Assembly: GCA_022448005.1 (NCBI GenBank)
Contig: JAKUTK010000026.1
Location: forward strand, 1 to 61,779
Length of the DNA stretch: 61,779 nucleotides
Origin: Pseudomonas sp.
GTDB taxonomy: Bacteria; Pseudomonadota; Gammaproteobacteria; Pseudomonadales; Pseudomonadaceae
Direction of reading: 5' to 3'
Shown one piece after another: positions 45,203-56,564 of the stretch (positions are counted from its first letter, which is position 1; each line of letters starts with the position of its first letter). The notes under the pieces are model-generated. The model had not been told where the DNA came from, ran no database searches, and saw only the letters and a list, made by a program, of their open reading frames with translations. Position numbers and translations under genes: made by a program.

Positions 45203-45832
45203 TTACCGGGCCGCGCGTTCTTTTTCGATCAGAAAGTCAGCAACATCCAATGCCCGCTCCGGGCCGCCGGCGGAACCTATGTCGAAGCGGTACTTGCCGT
45301 TCACGATCATTACCGGAACGCCAGTGATTTGATAAGCCATTGCCAGCTTCTTCGCCTGCTCGGCACGGCTCTTCACGCCAAAGGAGTTATAAGCCTTGAG
45401 GAAAGCTTGCTTGTCGACACCCTGCTCCTCAAGGAGCTCAGCCATCTTTTCCGGCGTGTCGAGTTTGTTACCGTCGCGATGATAGGCATTGAATACGGCG
45501 TCATGCACCTTCTGCTCGACGCCCATAGACTCTAGCGCGAGGAACATCTGACCATGCGTATTCCAGACGCCACCAAACATCGCCGGGATGCGTTTGAAAT
45601 CGACGTCGTCGGGCAGTTGCTCGATCCATGGATTGATCACCGGCTCGAACTGGTAGCAGTGCGGGCAGCCATACCAGAACAGCTCGACCACCTCGATCTT
45701 GTCAGGCTCGGCAACCGGTACCGGATTCTTCAGCTCGACATATTCTTTTCCAGCCTGGAACTCTGCCGCACTGGCTGAAAAGCCAAACAGGCTGGCGGTA
45801 ACGAGAAGGGCACTAAGAACGAGTTTACGCAT
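45203..45832 (-). CDS. dsbA: Thiol:disulfide oxidoreductase DsbA
   Basis: Periplasmic oxidase that forms disulfide bonds in exported proteins and is recycled by DsbB. It is 209 residues with a Sec signal peptide (1-22, ending ASA) and the thioredoxin-type active site C56-P57-H58-C59 in VELFWYGCPHCYQF. The cis-Pro loop is ITGVPVMIVNGKYRFD. GGGAG lies 6 bases before the ATG. It is the first gene of dsbA-EEP-GGDEF. An intrinsic terminator from the upstream cytochrome gene lies about 125 bases before it. Confidence 0.95.
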   Translation of the reverse strand: MRKLVLSALLVTASLFGFSASAAEFQAGKEYVELKNPVPVAEPDKIEVVELFWYGCPHCYQFEPVINPWIEQLPDDVDFKRIPAMFGGVWNTHGQMFLALESMGVEQKVHDAVFNAYHRDGNKLDTPEKMAELLEEQGVDKQAFLKAYNSFGVKSRAEQAKKLAMAYQITGVPVMIVNGKYRFDIGSAGGPERALDVADFLIEKERAAR

Positions 45833-45957
45833 GGTGACTCCCTTGGTAATGAACGGCTGACCGATAGCGCCACAGGCTGCAGCAATTCATCCATGCTCGC
45901 CAGCGCTTTCCGACGCTTTTCAATATCTTGACAATCATTATAGCGAGGGCAAAAACG

Positions 45958-45994
45958 AAAAAAGGCGTCCAGGCTTAAGCCCTGAACGCCTTTT
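45958..45994. terminator. Intrinsic terminator after cytochrome c4
   Basis: AAAAGGCGT-C/T-CAGG-CTTAAG-CCTGA-ACGCCTTTT forms a stem flanked by A-runs on the left and T-runs on the right. It is symmetrical, so it can terminate minus-strand transcription from the cytochrome gene (T-run of six) and possibly opposite transcription as well. Confidence 0.85.
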
Positions 45995-46015
45995 GCAAGC
46001 TGATCGATTTAACGA

Positions 46016-46648
46016 TCAGTGCAGACCCTGAATATAGCTCGACAGGGCCTGGATGTCCTTGTTGCTCAACTTCGACGCGATGGTGCGCATGATGGCCGCA
46101 TCGCCATCGTTTGTCCGATCTCCCTCACGGAAGTCAGTGAGCTGCTTGGCCGTATAGGCCGCGTGCTGACCACCCAAACGTGGGAAACGCGCCAGGTTGT
46201 TGCCTACGCCGTCCGGTGCATGGCAACCGGAGCAAGCCGGCATGCCCTGTTCCAGCTTACCACCGCGGAAAAGCTGTTCACCCTGAGCGACCAGAGCCGG
46301 ATCGGCAGTACCGATGGTCATCTTCTGGCTGGCGAAATAGGCAGCCATGTCCTGAAGATCCTGTTCGCTGTAAGGATCAAGAATACCGGTCATTTCCAGT
46401 ACCTTCCGGCCAACGCCCGGCTCGGCTGTGGGGCTGCTGCCCGCCTTGATATCCTGCAACTGCTTGAACAGATAGTTCGGGCCCTGGCCTGCGAGTTTCG
46501 GGAAGTTCGGTGCGGCACTGTTTCCGTCCGCACCGTGGCAAGCACCACAGACGGCAACCTTTTCTTTTCCTGCTTCTGCATTTCCAGCCGCGTGGGCGAT
46601 ACCGGTGATGCCAAGGGTCAACAGCAGACTCACGAGTACTTTGTTCAT
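46016..46648 (-). CDS. Diheme cytochrome c4
   Basis: Periplasmic or membrane-associated electron carrier between the bc1 complex and terminal oxidases, 210 residues. The signal peptide (1-20) ends IAHA. Two class I haem domains follow: CGACH (34-38) with axial Met in NFPKLAGQGPNYLFKQL...MTGILDPYSEQDL, and CSGCH about 125-130 with the second-half repeat RFPRLGGQHAAYTAKQLTDFREGDR. Duplicated haem domains and length are typical of c4. I chose the ATG at 46648; the frame upstream opens with a TTG at 46660. Divergent from engB, as in other pseudomonads. Confidence 0.95.
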   Translation of the reverse strand: MNKVLVSLLLTLGITGIAHAAGNAEAGKEKVAVCGACHGADGNSAAPNFPKLAGQGPNYLFKQLQDIKAGSSPTAEPGVGRKVLEMTGILDPYSEQDLQDMAAYFASQKMTIGTADPALVAQGEQLFRGGKLEQGMPACSGCHAPDGVGNNLARFPRLGGQHAAYTAKQLTDFREGDRTNDGDAAIMRTIASKLSNKDIQALSSYIQGLH

Positions 46649-46927
46649 CAGCTCATCCAACTACGGCTAAGGGTTTAAAGAAATCTTATTCGGCAGTCCG
46701 ACCGCTTAGGGCCATGGCGACGCTCGTTATAAACAGGGTGACGTCTGACCTGGCGCTAGAGCAACGCTTCACTCGCTTCCGATCGATCGCCATAAGCGAC
46801 CGACAGAGCGGCTAGCCGGCTCGTTTTTAGACCAAAGCGCACACAAAATCTGCGGCATTATATACTGGCGTTCCTGAAACGGAAATGAACCATTGCCGCA
46901 CCCCCGCGCGCACTCACCGGAAAGCCC

Positions 46928-47590
46928 ATGCTCCCAAAAAACCCGATTCTAGGCCTCTGCCAGCAAGCCACGTTTATGACCAGTGCCGCCAAGGTCGATC
47001 AATGCCCGGCTGACGAAGGCCTGGAAGTCGCTTTCGCCGGTCGCTCGAATGCAGGCAAGTCCAGTGCGCTGAACACGCTCACCCACGCCAGCCTGGCCCG
47101 CACGTCGAAGACGCCAGGACGCACCCAGCTGCTTAACTTTTTCAGCCTCGACGAGCACCACCGGTTGGTCGATCTCCCCGGCTACGGCTATGCAAAAGTG
47201 CCGATTCCTCTGAAGCAACATTGGCAACGTCACTTGGAGGCCTACCTGAGCAGCCGCGAGAGTCTTGCGGGCGTGTTTTTGATGATGGACATCCGTCATC
47301 CGCTGACCGAATTCGACCGGATGATGCTCGACTGGTCCAACGCCAGCGAGATGCCGCTGCATATTCTGCTGACCAAGTCGGACAAGCTTGCCTTTGGTGC
47401 GGCTAAGAACGCGCTGCTGGCCATTCAGCGGGATATTCGCAAAGGCTGGGGAGACGGTGTGAGCGTCCAGCTATTCTCGGCACCGAAACGCCAGGGTGTG
47501 GAAGAAGCACAGCTGGTGCTGGCGCAGCTGTTGGGAATGATCGGCGAAGAAGACGATGATGCGCCCGACGAGCCTTCACAAGAAGGCTGA
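46928..47590 (+). CDS. engB: Ribosome biogenesis GTPase EngB/YihA
   Basis: Essential GTPase needed for 50S ribosomal subunit assembly, 220 residues. G1 [16 protein letters not shown]2 [12 protein letters not shown]3 [13 protein letters not shown]4 LTKSDKL and G5 VSVQLFSA are all present and in normal order (GTPase domain about 26-200). A C-terminal acidic tail ([14 protein letters not shown]) is a frequent feature. It stands divergent from cytochrome c4 and converges with gcvP. In P. aeruginosa and in enteric bacteria the gene is followed by the Spot42/ErsA-type small RNA and polA, which are absent here. Confidence 0.95.
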   Translation: MLPKNPILGLCQQATFMTSAAKVDQCPADEGLEVAFAGRSNAGKSSALNTLTHASLARTSKTPGRTQLLNFFSLDEHHRLVDLPGYGYAKVPIPLKQHWQRHLEAYLSSRESLAGVFLMMDIRHPLTEFDRMMLDWSNASEMPLHILLTKSDKLAFGAAKNALLAIQRDIRKGWGDGVSVQLFSAPKRQGVEEAQLVLAQLLGMIGEEDDDAPDEPSQEG

Positions 47591-47602
47591 CCTATCGGGA
47601 GA

Positions 47603-47636
47603 TGCCGCCCAGTCTGATTCAAAAATCAAACCGGGC
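47603..47636. terminator. Convergent hairpin between engB and gcvP
   Basis: CCGCCC..GATT / AATC..GGGCGG forms an imperfect stem of about 15 positions in the 55-base gap. There is no clear T-run, so termination strength is uncertain. Confidence 0.4.
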
Positions 47637-47645
47637 GGAGCGGCA

Positions 47646-50522
<2,877 letters not shown>

Positions 50523-50543
50523 CACTGCTTCTCTCGAAAAAGG

Positions 50544-50616
50544 AAAGCCCCGATATGCCGGACTGCTGTGAAAAGCGACTACGCTCGGTTTTCACGCGCC
50601 TGCACTGCGGGGCTTT
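50544..50616 (-). promoter_or_regulatory. Structured spacer between gcvH and gcvP
   Basis: The outer arms AAAGCCCCG (50544-50552) and CGGGGCTTT (50608-50616) pair perfectly over 9 bp and enclose a second hairpin GTGAAAA (50568-50574) / TTTTCAC (50589-50595) with an inner GCG/CGC. In the gcv transcript the outer stem is followed by TCCTTTTTC, so it can act as an intrinsic terminator. Read-through would be needed for gcvP. It may be a simple attenuator or a sensing element. Confidence 0.5.
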
Positions 50617-50630
50617 TGAGTTGGGAAGGC

Positions 50631-51020
50631 TTAGGCTTCGGCGTCGCAGGAGGCCTTGTAGCCCTCTGCATCGAGCAGCTTCTCCAGTTGCGAAGCGTCG
50701 CTCGGCTGAAGCCGGAAGAACCAGCTGCCATAGGGCTCGCTGTTGACAGCTTCCGGCGAGTCGGTGAGTTGCTCGTTGATCGCGACCACCTCTCCGGAGA
50801 GGGGTGCATAGATGTCCGACGCAGCCTTCACTGACTCCACCACACCGGCCTGCTGCGCGGCAGTCAGTTGCTGGCCGATTTCTGGCAGTTCCACATACAC
50901 CACGTCGCCCAACGCTTCCTGGGCATGATCGGAGATACCGACGCTCACACTACCGTCGGCTTCGAGACGGGCCCACTCGTGGCTGGCGGCGTAACGCAGA
51001 TCGCTGGGGATATCGCTCAT
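50631..51020 (-). CDS. gcvH: Glycine cleavage H-protein GcvH
   Basis: Lipoyl carrier protein of the glycine cleavage system, 129 residues, normal size. The lipoylated lysine is K65 in [19 protein letters not shown]. Other conserved blocks: [41 protein letters not shown]. The ATG at 51020 lies inside a longer open frame; AGGACC is weak but the family N-terminus supports it. It shuttles aminomethyl and reducing groups between GcvP, GcvT and Lpd (lpd is not in this window). Confidence 0.95.
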   Translation of the reverse strand: MSDIPSDLRYAASHEWARLEADGSVSVGISDHAQEALGDVVYVELPEIGQQLTAAQQAGVVESVKAASDIYAPLSGEVVAINEQLTDSPEAVNSEPYGSWFFRLQPSDASQLEKLLDAEGYKASCDAEA

Positions 51021-51100
51021 TCGTAGGTCCTCAATAAAACTGTCGGTTGCGGGCACGAAGCAGGCTTTGCGGCCCGTTGCAAAATTGCAGTCGGCCGAAT

Positions 51101-52183
51101 TTACACCAGTACTTTGCCGTGACGCACGAAAGTCGGCTGCACCACGCGCACGGGATACCACTTACCACGAATTTCCACTTCGGCACGATCGCCTGAACCG
51201 GCAGGAACACGCGCTAGCGCGATGGCCTTGCCAAGCGTAGGCGAAAAACTGCCGCTGGTAATCTCGCCCTCACCAATACCATTGACCCGAACGATCTGAT
51301 GGGCACGCAGAACGCCGCGCTCTTCGAGCACCAGCCCTACCAGTTTCGGCAGATCGCTTTGCGCCTTCTGAGTCTCCAGCGCGGAGCGCCCTATAAAGTC
51401 ACGCTCCGTCGGCTTCCAGGCTACGGTCCAGGCCATGTTGGCCTGCAGCGGCGAGACGTCCTCGGTCATATCCTGTCCGTATAGATTCAGCCCAGCCTCC
51501 AGTCGCAGCGTGTCACGGGCGCCCAGTCCGATCGGTGGAATGCCGGCCCCGACCAACTCGCTTAGAAAGTCCGGCGCCTGGTCGGCCGGCAGGATGATTT
51601 CCAAGCCGTCCTCGCCGGTGTAGCCCGTGCGACCGATGAACCAATCGCCGGCGGCGCGACCATGAAATGGCTTGAGTTCGTGAATCAATGCAGCGCGGGC
51701 CTGGTTAACCAATTCGGAGGTCCTTGCCCGTGCGTGGGGCCCCTGGACAGCCAACATCGCCAGCTCTGGACGCTCGGTCACCTCCACGGCAAAGCCCTCG
51801 GCCTGCGCCTGCATCCAGGCCAGGTCCTTGTCGCGGGTGCTGGCGTTGACGACCAGGCGATATCCCCAACCGGTGAGATAAACGATCAAGTCGTCGATCA
51901 CGCCGCCGCGCTCGTTGAGCATCGCTGAATAGAGTGCTTTGCCCTCTTGCCCAAGGCGGCCCACATCGTTGGCCAGCAGACGCTGAAGGTAGGCCTTAGC
52001 ATCCGCCCCCGCGACATCGACGACCGTCATGTGGGAGACGTCGAAGACTCCACAATCACGTCGCACCTGATGATGTTCTTCAACCTGGGAGCCGTAATGC
52101 AGCGGCATGTCCCAGCCGCCGAAGTCGACCATTTTGGCGCCAAGTGCAAGATGCTGATCGTAGAGGGGAGTACGCTGACCCAT
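51101..52183 (-). CDS. gcvT: Aminomethyltransferase GcvT
   Basis: T-protein of the glycine cleavage system: releases ammonia from GcvH-bound aminomethyl and forms 5,10-methylene-THF. 360 residues. Conserved features: [47 protein letters not shown] near the start, the tetrahydrofolate-binding [17 protein letters not shown], and the C-terminal barrel with [27 protein letters not shown] lies 6 bases before the ATG. First gene of the gcv operon; no glycine riboswitch is recognisable in the 130 bases upstream. Confidence 0.95.
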   Translation of the reverse strand: MGQRTPLYDQHLALGAKMVDFGGWDMPLHYGSQVEEHHQVRRDCGVFDVSHMTVVDVAGADAKAYLQRLLANDVGRLGQEGKALYSAMLNERGGVIDDLIVYLTGWGYRLVVNASTRDKDLAWMQAQAEGFAVEVTERPELAMLAVQGPHARARTSELVNQARAALIHELKPFHGRAAGDWFIGRTGYTGEDGLEIILPADQAPDFLSELVGAGIPPIGLGARDTLRLEAGLNLYGQDMTEDVSPLQANMAWTVAWKPTERDFIGRSALETQKAQSDLPKLVGLVLEERGVLRAHQIVRVNGIGEGEITSGSFSPTLGKAIALARVPAGSGDRAEVEIRGKWYPVRVVQPTFVRHGKVLV

Positions 52184-52320
52184 GGGTTTCTCCTTCCGGG
52201 CAGGTCGCCAAAGCGGCGTGGGTAGAGCTTATTAGAGCCGAGCAGCCGGCCCGACGTATTTTGAATGGCGCGCATTGTAGCCCCAAGGCCGTGACAGGTC
52301 ACGGTGAGGTGATGGAGCGC

Positions 52321-53937
52321 TCAACCGACTCGCCCGGCAGAGCGCCGAATCAACAGGATGACCGGCAACAGCCCCACCAGCACCAGCGTCAGCGCAGGCA
52401 GGGCAGCACGCGCCCACTCGCCTTCGCTGGTCATCTCGAAGATCCTCACCGACAGCGTGTCCCAGCCGAACGGCCTCATCAGCAGCGTGGCGGGCATTTC
52501 CTTGAGCACATCGACGAATACCAACAATGCGGCACTTAGCGTGCCGGGCAACAACAACGGCAGGTAGACCCGAAAGAACAGCGCCGGGCCGCCGACACCA
52601 AGGCTGCGTGACGCCTGCGGCAAAGAGGGCCGGATGCGGGCCAGCGCGCTTTCCAGCGGACCGAAGGCTACCGCCATGAAACGAATGAGGTAGGCCAGCA
52701 GCAAAGCACCGAGACTGCCCAATAAGATCGGCTTCTCCGCGCCACCGAGCCAGCCGGACAGCGGCACCACCAGCTCGCGGTCCAGGTAGCTGAAGGCGAG
52801 CATGATCGACACCGCCAGCACCGACCCCGGCAACGCGTAACCCAGATTCGCCAGCCCCACTGCCATTTTTATCGGTCGCAGCGGTGCCTGGCGTCGAGCA
52901 AAGGCCAGCAACAGCGCAACAGTCACCGTGATCAACGCCGCCAGGCCGCCCAGATAGAGGGTATGCAGGATCAAACCGGTGTAGCGCTCATCGAGATCGA
53001 AGCGTCCGCGCTGCCAGAGCCAGACCAGCAACTGCAGCACGGGTATGACGAAGGCGCACAGAAACACTAGGCCACACCAACTGCTGGCGGCCAGAGCCTT
53101 GAAACCGCGAAGGCGATAGAGCACCGCCGAGCGCGCCCGATCATTCGCCGGCCGGGCCGCACCCCGCGCGCGCCGCTCACCGTAGAGCACCAGCATTACC
53201 GCCAACAACAACAAACTGGCCAATTGAGTCGCGCTGGTGAGGCTGAAAAACCCGTACCAGGTTTTGTAGATCGCCGTGGTGAAGGTATCGAAGTTGAATA
53301 CCGCAACGGCACCGAAATCGGCCAATGTTTCCATCAAGGCCAGCGCCAAGCCAGCACCGATAGCCGGCCGCGCCATCGGCAGCGCGACACTCCAGAAGGC
53401 CTTCCACGGGGACTTGCCGAGGACGCGCGCCGCCTCCATCAGCCCCTTGCCCTGAGCAATGAAGGCTGAGCGGGCAAGCAGATAGACATAAGGGTAGAAG
53501 ACCAGCACCAGCACGGTGATGACACCGCCAGTGGAACGGACCCGCGGAAAGCGCACGCCACTGCCAAACCACTCCCGAGCCAACGTCTGCACCGGTCCGG
53601 CGAAATCGAGCAGGCCAATGAAGACGAAAGCCAGCACATAAGCGGGAATGGCAAAAGGCAGCATCAGCGCCCAATCCAGCCAGCGCCGCCCTGGAAACTC
53701 GCATAACGAAGTCAACCAGGCCAGGCTGACCCCCAGCACGGTCACACCCACCGAAACACCTAGAACCAGCGTTAACGTATTGCCCAGCAAACGCGGCATC
53801 TGGGTCTGCCAGAGATGCGACCAGATGCCCGTATCGATGTCGCTCCAACTGAACAGCAGGACGCTCAGCGGCAGTAATACCAACGCGGCAATTGCGAAAG
53901 TGATGGGATACCAGCGGCGCTCGACGGGGTGGGACAC
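52321..53937 (-). CDS. Ferric iron ABC transporter permease (FbpB/SfuB type)
   Basis: Inner-membrane permease of 538 residues with two tandem BPD/MetI domains (about 60-270 and 310-530) and around twelve spans, the SfuB/FbpB/HitB pattern. EAA loops are visible in MEAARVLGKSPWKAFWSVALPMARPAIGAGLALALMETLADFGAVAVFN and LPQASRSLGVGGPALFFRVYLPLLLPGTLSAALLVFVDVLKEMPATLLMRPFGWDTL. The start is GTG at 53937 (GAGG 5-6 bases upstream). It is separated from the binding-protein gene by a strong terminator. No ATPase gene is adjacent, so the ABC subunit must be encoded elsewhere. By synteny it resembles the PA5216-PA5217 pair. Confidence 0.88.
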   Translation of the reverse strand: MSHPVERRWYPITFAIAALVLLPLSVLLFSWSDIDTGIWSHLWQTQMPRLLGNTLTLVLGVSVGVTVLGVSLAWLTSLCEFPGRRWLDWALMLPFAIPAYVLAFVFIGLLDFAGPVQTLAREWFGSGVRFPRVRSTGGVITVLVLVFYPYVYLLARSAFIAQGKGLMEAARVLGKSPWKAFWSVALPMARPAIGAGLALALMETLADFGAVAVFNFDTFTTAIYKTWYGFFSLTSATQLASLLLLAVMLVLYGERRARGAARPANDRARSAVLYRLRGFKALAASSWCGLVFLCAFVIPVLQLLVWLWQRGRFDLDERYTGLILHTLYLGGLAALITVTVALLLAFARRQAPLRPIKMAVGLANLGYALPGSVLAVSIMLAFSYLDRELVVPLSGWLGGAEKPILLGSLGALLLAYLIRFMAVAFGPLESALARIRPSLPQASRSLGVGGPALFFRVYLPLLLPGTLSAALLVFVDVLKEMPATLLMRPFGWDTLSVRIFEMTSEGEWARAALPALTLVLVGLLPVILLIRRSAGRVG

Positions 53938-53952
53938 GCAAGCCTCAACAGC

Positions 53953-53987
53953 AAAAAAGACGACGCCCCCGGCGTGCGGGGGCGTCG
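53953..53987 (-). terminator. Intrinsic terminator between iron-binding and permease genes
   Basis: CGACGCCCCC-GGCGTGC-GGGGGCGTCG (53961-53987), a 10-bp GC stem, followed on the minus strand by TCTTTTTTGC (T-run at 53953-53958). It is a textbook rho-independent terminator lying 15-24 bases before the GTG of the permease gene. Confidence 0.9.
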
Positions 53988-54074
53988 ATTATAGCCGTAG
54001 CTGCAAACTGCAACCCAGCACTCAGATGTGAACCGAGCCTGGCTGGCTGTCTAGGCGGCCAGCCGATAGGCGGC

Positions 54075-55076
54075 TTATCGCCAACCAGCACGGTCCATCA
54101 GCATGATCGCTTCGGCCTGACGCTTTCCGGCCACTTCGACCGGGATGGTGTCCGCCTTGAAATCGCCCCAGGCAGAAACCTCAGCCGAGGACTTCACCTC
54201 GGGGTTTGCCGGAAATTCCATGTTGATGTCGGCGAAAATGTTTTGCGCTTCGGGGGTAGTCATCCATTCGACCAGCTTGCGTGCAGCCTCCGGATGCGGC
54301 GCGTGCTTAGTCAAGCCGATACCCGACAGGTTGACATGCACACCGCGACCGCCCTGGTTCGGCCAGAAAAGCTTGGCTTTCAGATCCGGGTTTTGCGCAT
54401 GCAGGCGGCCATAGTAGTAGGTGTTGACGATACCTACATCACACTGACCGGCGTCGACCGCCTGAATCAACGCGGTATCGTCGGCGAATACATCTGTGGC
54501 CAGGTTGTTCACCCAGCCCTTGACGATTTCTTCGGTTTTATCAGCGCCATGAGTTTCGATCAGCGTGGCGGTCAGCGATTGGTTATAGACCTTCTTGCTG
54601 GTCCGCAGGCACAGACGGCCTTCCCAGCTCTTGTCGGCCAGGGCTTCGTAGGTGGTCAGCTCGCCCTCTTCGACCCGCTCAGGCGAATAGACGATGGTCC
54701 GCGCTCGCAGCGACAAACCCGTCCAGCCATCAGTAGACGAACGGTACTGCGCGGGGATGTTGTCGTTCACGATCGCCGAGTTCATCGGCTGCAGGATACC
54801 CATCTGCTCGGCCTGCCAGAGGTTGCCGCCGTCCACCGTCAGGAGCAGATCCGCCGGTGTGTTTTCGCCTTCAGCCTTGATGCGGGCCATCAGCGGCGCT
54901 TCCTTGTCCGTGATGAACTTGACGTTGACGCCCGTCTTGGCGGTGTAGGCATCGAACACCGGCTTGATCAGCTCATCGATCCGCGAAGAGTAAACCACCA
55001 CTTCGTCGGCAGCCTGTACAGCACTCGACAGCGCGGTGAGCGCGAGAACGGCGAGTAAACCTTTGCTTGCCTGCAT
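54075..55076 (-). CDS. Ferric iron-binding periplasmic protein (FbpA/FutA type)
   Basis: Periplasmic receptor for Fe(III), 333 residues, signal peptide 1-22 (SSAVQA). Family features: [75 protein letters not shown] and the adjacent iron-ligand tyrosines in [42 protein letters not shown] lies 7 bases before the ATG. It precedes the permease gene, with the terminator between them. Upstream sequence has only a weak Fur-like match, so Fur control is plausible but not shown. Confidence 0.92.
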   Translation of the reverse strand: MQASKGLLAVLALTALSSAVQAADEVVVYSSRIDELIKPVFDAYTAKTGVNVKFITDKEAPLMARIKAEGENTPADLLLTVDGGNLWQAEQMGILQPMNSAIVNDNIPAQYRSSTDGWTGLSLRARTIVYSPERVEEGELTTYEALADKSWEGRLCLRTSKKVYNQSLTATLIETHGADKTEEIVKGWVNNLATDVFADDTALIQAVDAGQCDVGIVNTYYYGRLHAQNPDLKAKLFWPNQGGRGVHVNLSGIGLTKHAPHPEAARKLVEWMTTPEAQNIFADINMEFPANPEVKSSAEVSAWGDFKADTIPVEVAGKRQAEAIMLMDRAGWR

Positions 55077-55184
55077 GGATCAGCCTCTTAGAAATTGTTC
55101 GAGAGACTGAATAGTATTGAATGTCATTTACTTTCTCAACGCGACAATTCGCGCGTCCCGACGACGGTGGACGTTATCAACCGA

Positions 55185-56405
55185 TCAGAGCCGGGCCAGG
55201 TCTGGCATATCACCGCTCAAGCCCAGCGCCTGGCGAACAAACAGTGCTTTTGCTGCCGGTAGCGCCTGAACACCTTTCAGGCCCGCATTGCGCAACCAGC
55301 GCAGCGGCAGCGGATCGGCCTGGAACAAACGTTCGAACCCCTCCATCGCCGCCATCATGGTCAGGTTATGTGGCATCCGGCGCCGCTCGAAACGCCCCAA
55401 TACGCGCGGATCACCCAGCGGCGCGCCTCGCGCGACAGCGGCCTGCAACTCCTCTGCAAGCACCGCTGCGTCGAGCAACCCAAGGTTAACGCCCTGGCCG
55501 GCCAACGGATGAATGGTATGTGCCGCATCGCCAATCAATGCCAAACCAGGCTGCACGTAGCGCTTGGCATGGCGTTGACGCAGCGGGATGCATAAGCGCG
55601 GATCGGCCTCGACTATGTCACCCAAGCGATATTCGAAGGCACGCCCAAGCGCCTGACAGAACGCAACGTTGTCCAGCATCATCAGCCGTTGCGCCTCCGC
55701 CTCGGTGACAGACCAGACGATGGAGCACCAGTGTGCGTCGCCGTCCCGCTGCAACGGCAGGAACGCCAACGGCCCTTCGTCGGTGAACCGCTGCCAGGCG
55801 GCCTGCTCGTTCGGCTTGGCACAACGCACGCTGGTAACTATGGCGTGATGCAGATAATCCCATTCACGGGTTTCAAAGCCGGCCAGCTGGCGGACCGTAG
55901 AATTGGCGCCGTCGGCCGCCACTACAAGGCTGGCGCTCAGCTGTTGCCCGTCAGCCAGTGTCAGAGTCCACCCGTCCTCGTTTTGCTGCAGCTGCTCAAG
56001 ACGTGCATCGCCCTTGAGCGCTACCGAACCACGGCTCTTCAACGCGTCCAGCAGAGCATCCTGCACGACCCGATTCTCGACAATATGGCCAAGCACATCG
56101 GCGTGCACCGCGGCGGCGGAGAAATCAATCTGACCGGTGCCAGAGCCATCCCACACATGCATGCCCAGATAAGGACTGGCGCGTCGACTGACAATCCCCT
56201 CCCAGGCACCCACGCGCTGGAGAATCCGCTGACTGGCAGCCGACAGGGCACTGACGCGAGGCTCGAAGGGGTCCGACGCTTTGAACGGATGCACGCCCAG
56301 CGGTCCGCCGTCGACCAGCATGATGGAAAGGCCGGAGTCCTGCAGGGCCAAAGCCAGGGTGCTGCCAACCATTCCGGCGCCAACGATGATGAGGTCCGCT
56401 TGCAT
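55185..56405 (-). CDS. ubiI: UbiH/UbiF/VisC-family FAD hydroxylase, probable UbiI
   Basis: FAD-dependent aromatic hydroxylase of ubiquinone biosynthesis, 406 residues. N-terminal dinucleotide motif DLIIVGAGMVGSTLALALQDSG, the DG motif VVAADGANSTVRQLAGF and the C-terminal family signature ALIGDAAHTIHPLAGQGVNLGLLDA are complete. Closely related to ubiH, which lies 159 bases upstream on the same strand. Between the paralogues UbiH, UbiF and UbiI, synteny (PA5221-like position) suggests UbiI, the C5-hydroxylase, but sequence alone does not settle regiospecificity. AGGAGAG precedes the ATG. Confidence 0.85.
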   Translation of the reverse strand: MQADLIIVGAGMVGSTLALALQDSGLSIMLVDGGPLGVHPFKASDPFEPRVSALSAASQRILQRVGAWEGIVSRRASPYLGMHVWDGSGTGQIDFSAAAVHADVLGHIVENRVVQDALLDALKSRGSVALKGDARLEQLQQNEDGWTLTLADGQQLSASLVVAADGANSTVRQLAGFETREWDYLHHAIVTSVRCAKPNEQAAWQRFTDEGPLAFLPLQRDGDAHWCSIVWSVTEAEAQRLMMLDNVAFCQALGRAFEYRLGDIVEADPRLCIPLRQRHAKRYVQPGLALIGDAAHTIHPLAGQGVNLGLLDAAVLAEELQAAVARGAPLGDPRVLGRFERRRMPHNLTMMAAMEGFERLFQADPLPLRWLRNAGLKGVQALPAAKALFVRQALGLSGDMPDLARL

Positions 56406-56564
56406 TACTGCTCTCTCCTGCCCGTCTAGCCTGCATACAGTCGGTCCGCTCGCGCGCCAACGCGTCTTCGAGCATCCTACCTCTGGGTTCAGCCGCAGCG
56501 GCTGGTCGAAATACTGCTGGTCCGACGTGTCGGTACTTGCTAACGCAGCATACTCAACTCAGTC

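Noticed and set aside
46649..46927. Spot42/ErsA-like RNA upstream of engB
   Set aside because: That RNA is expected on the 3' side of engB. This 279-base gap shows only promoter-like sequence and no typical terminator or Spot42-like block.
52184..52320. Glycine riboswitch upstream of gcvT
   Set aside because: None of the conserved glycine-aptamer segments is visible in the leader.
55100..55140. Fur box upstream of the iron-binding protein gene
   Set aside because: The best alignment to the 7-1-7 consensus matches only about 9 of 14 positions. Iron control is plausible by function, but the site is not convincing.
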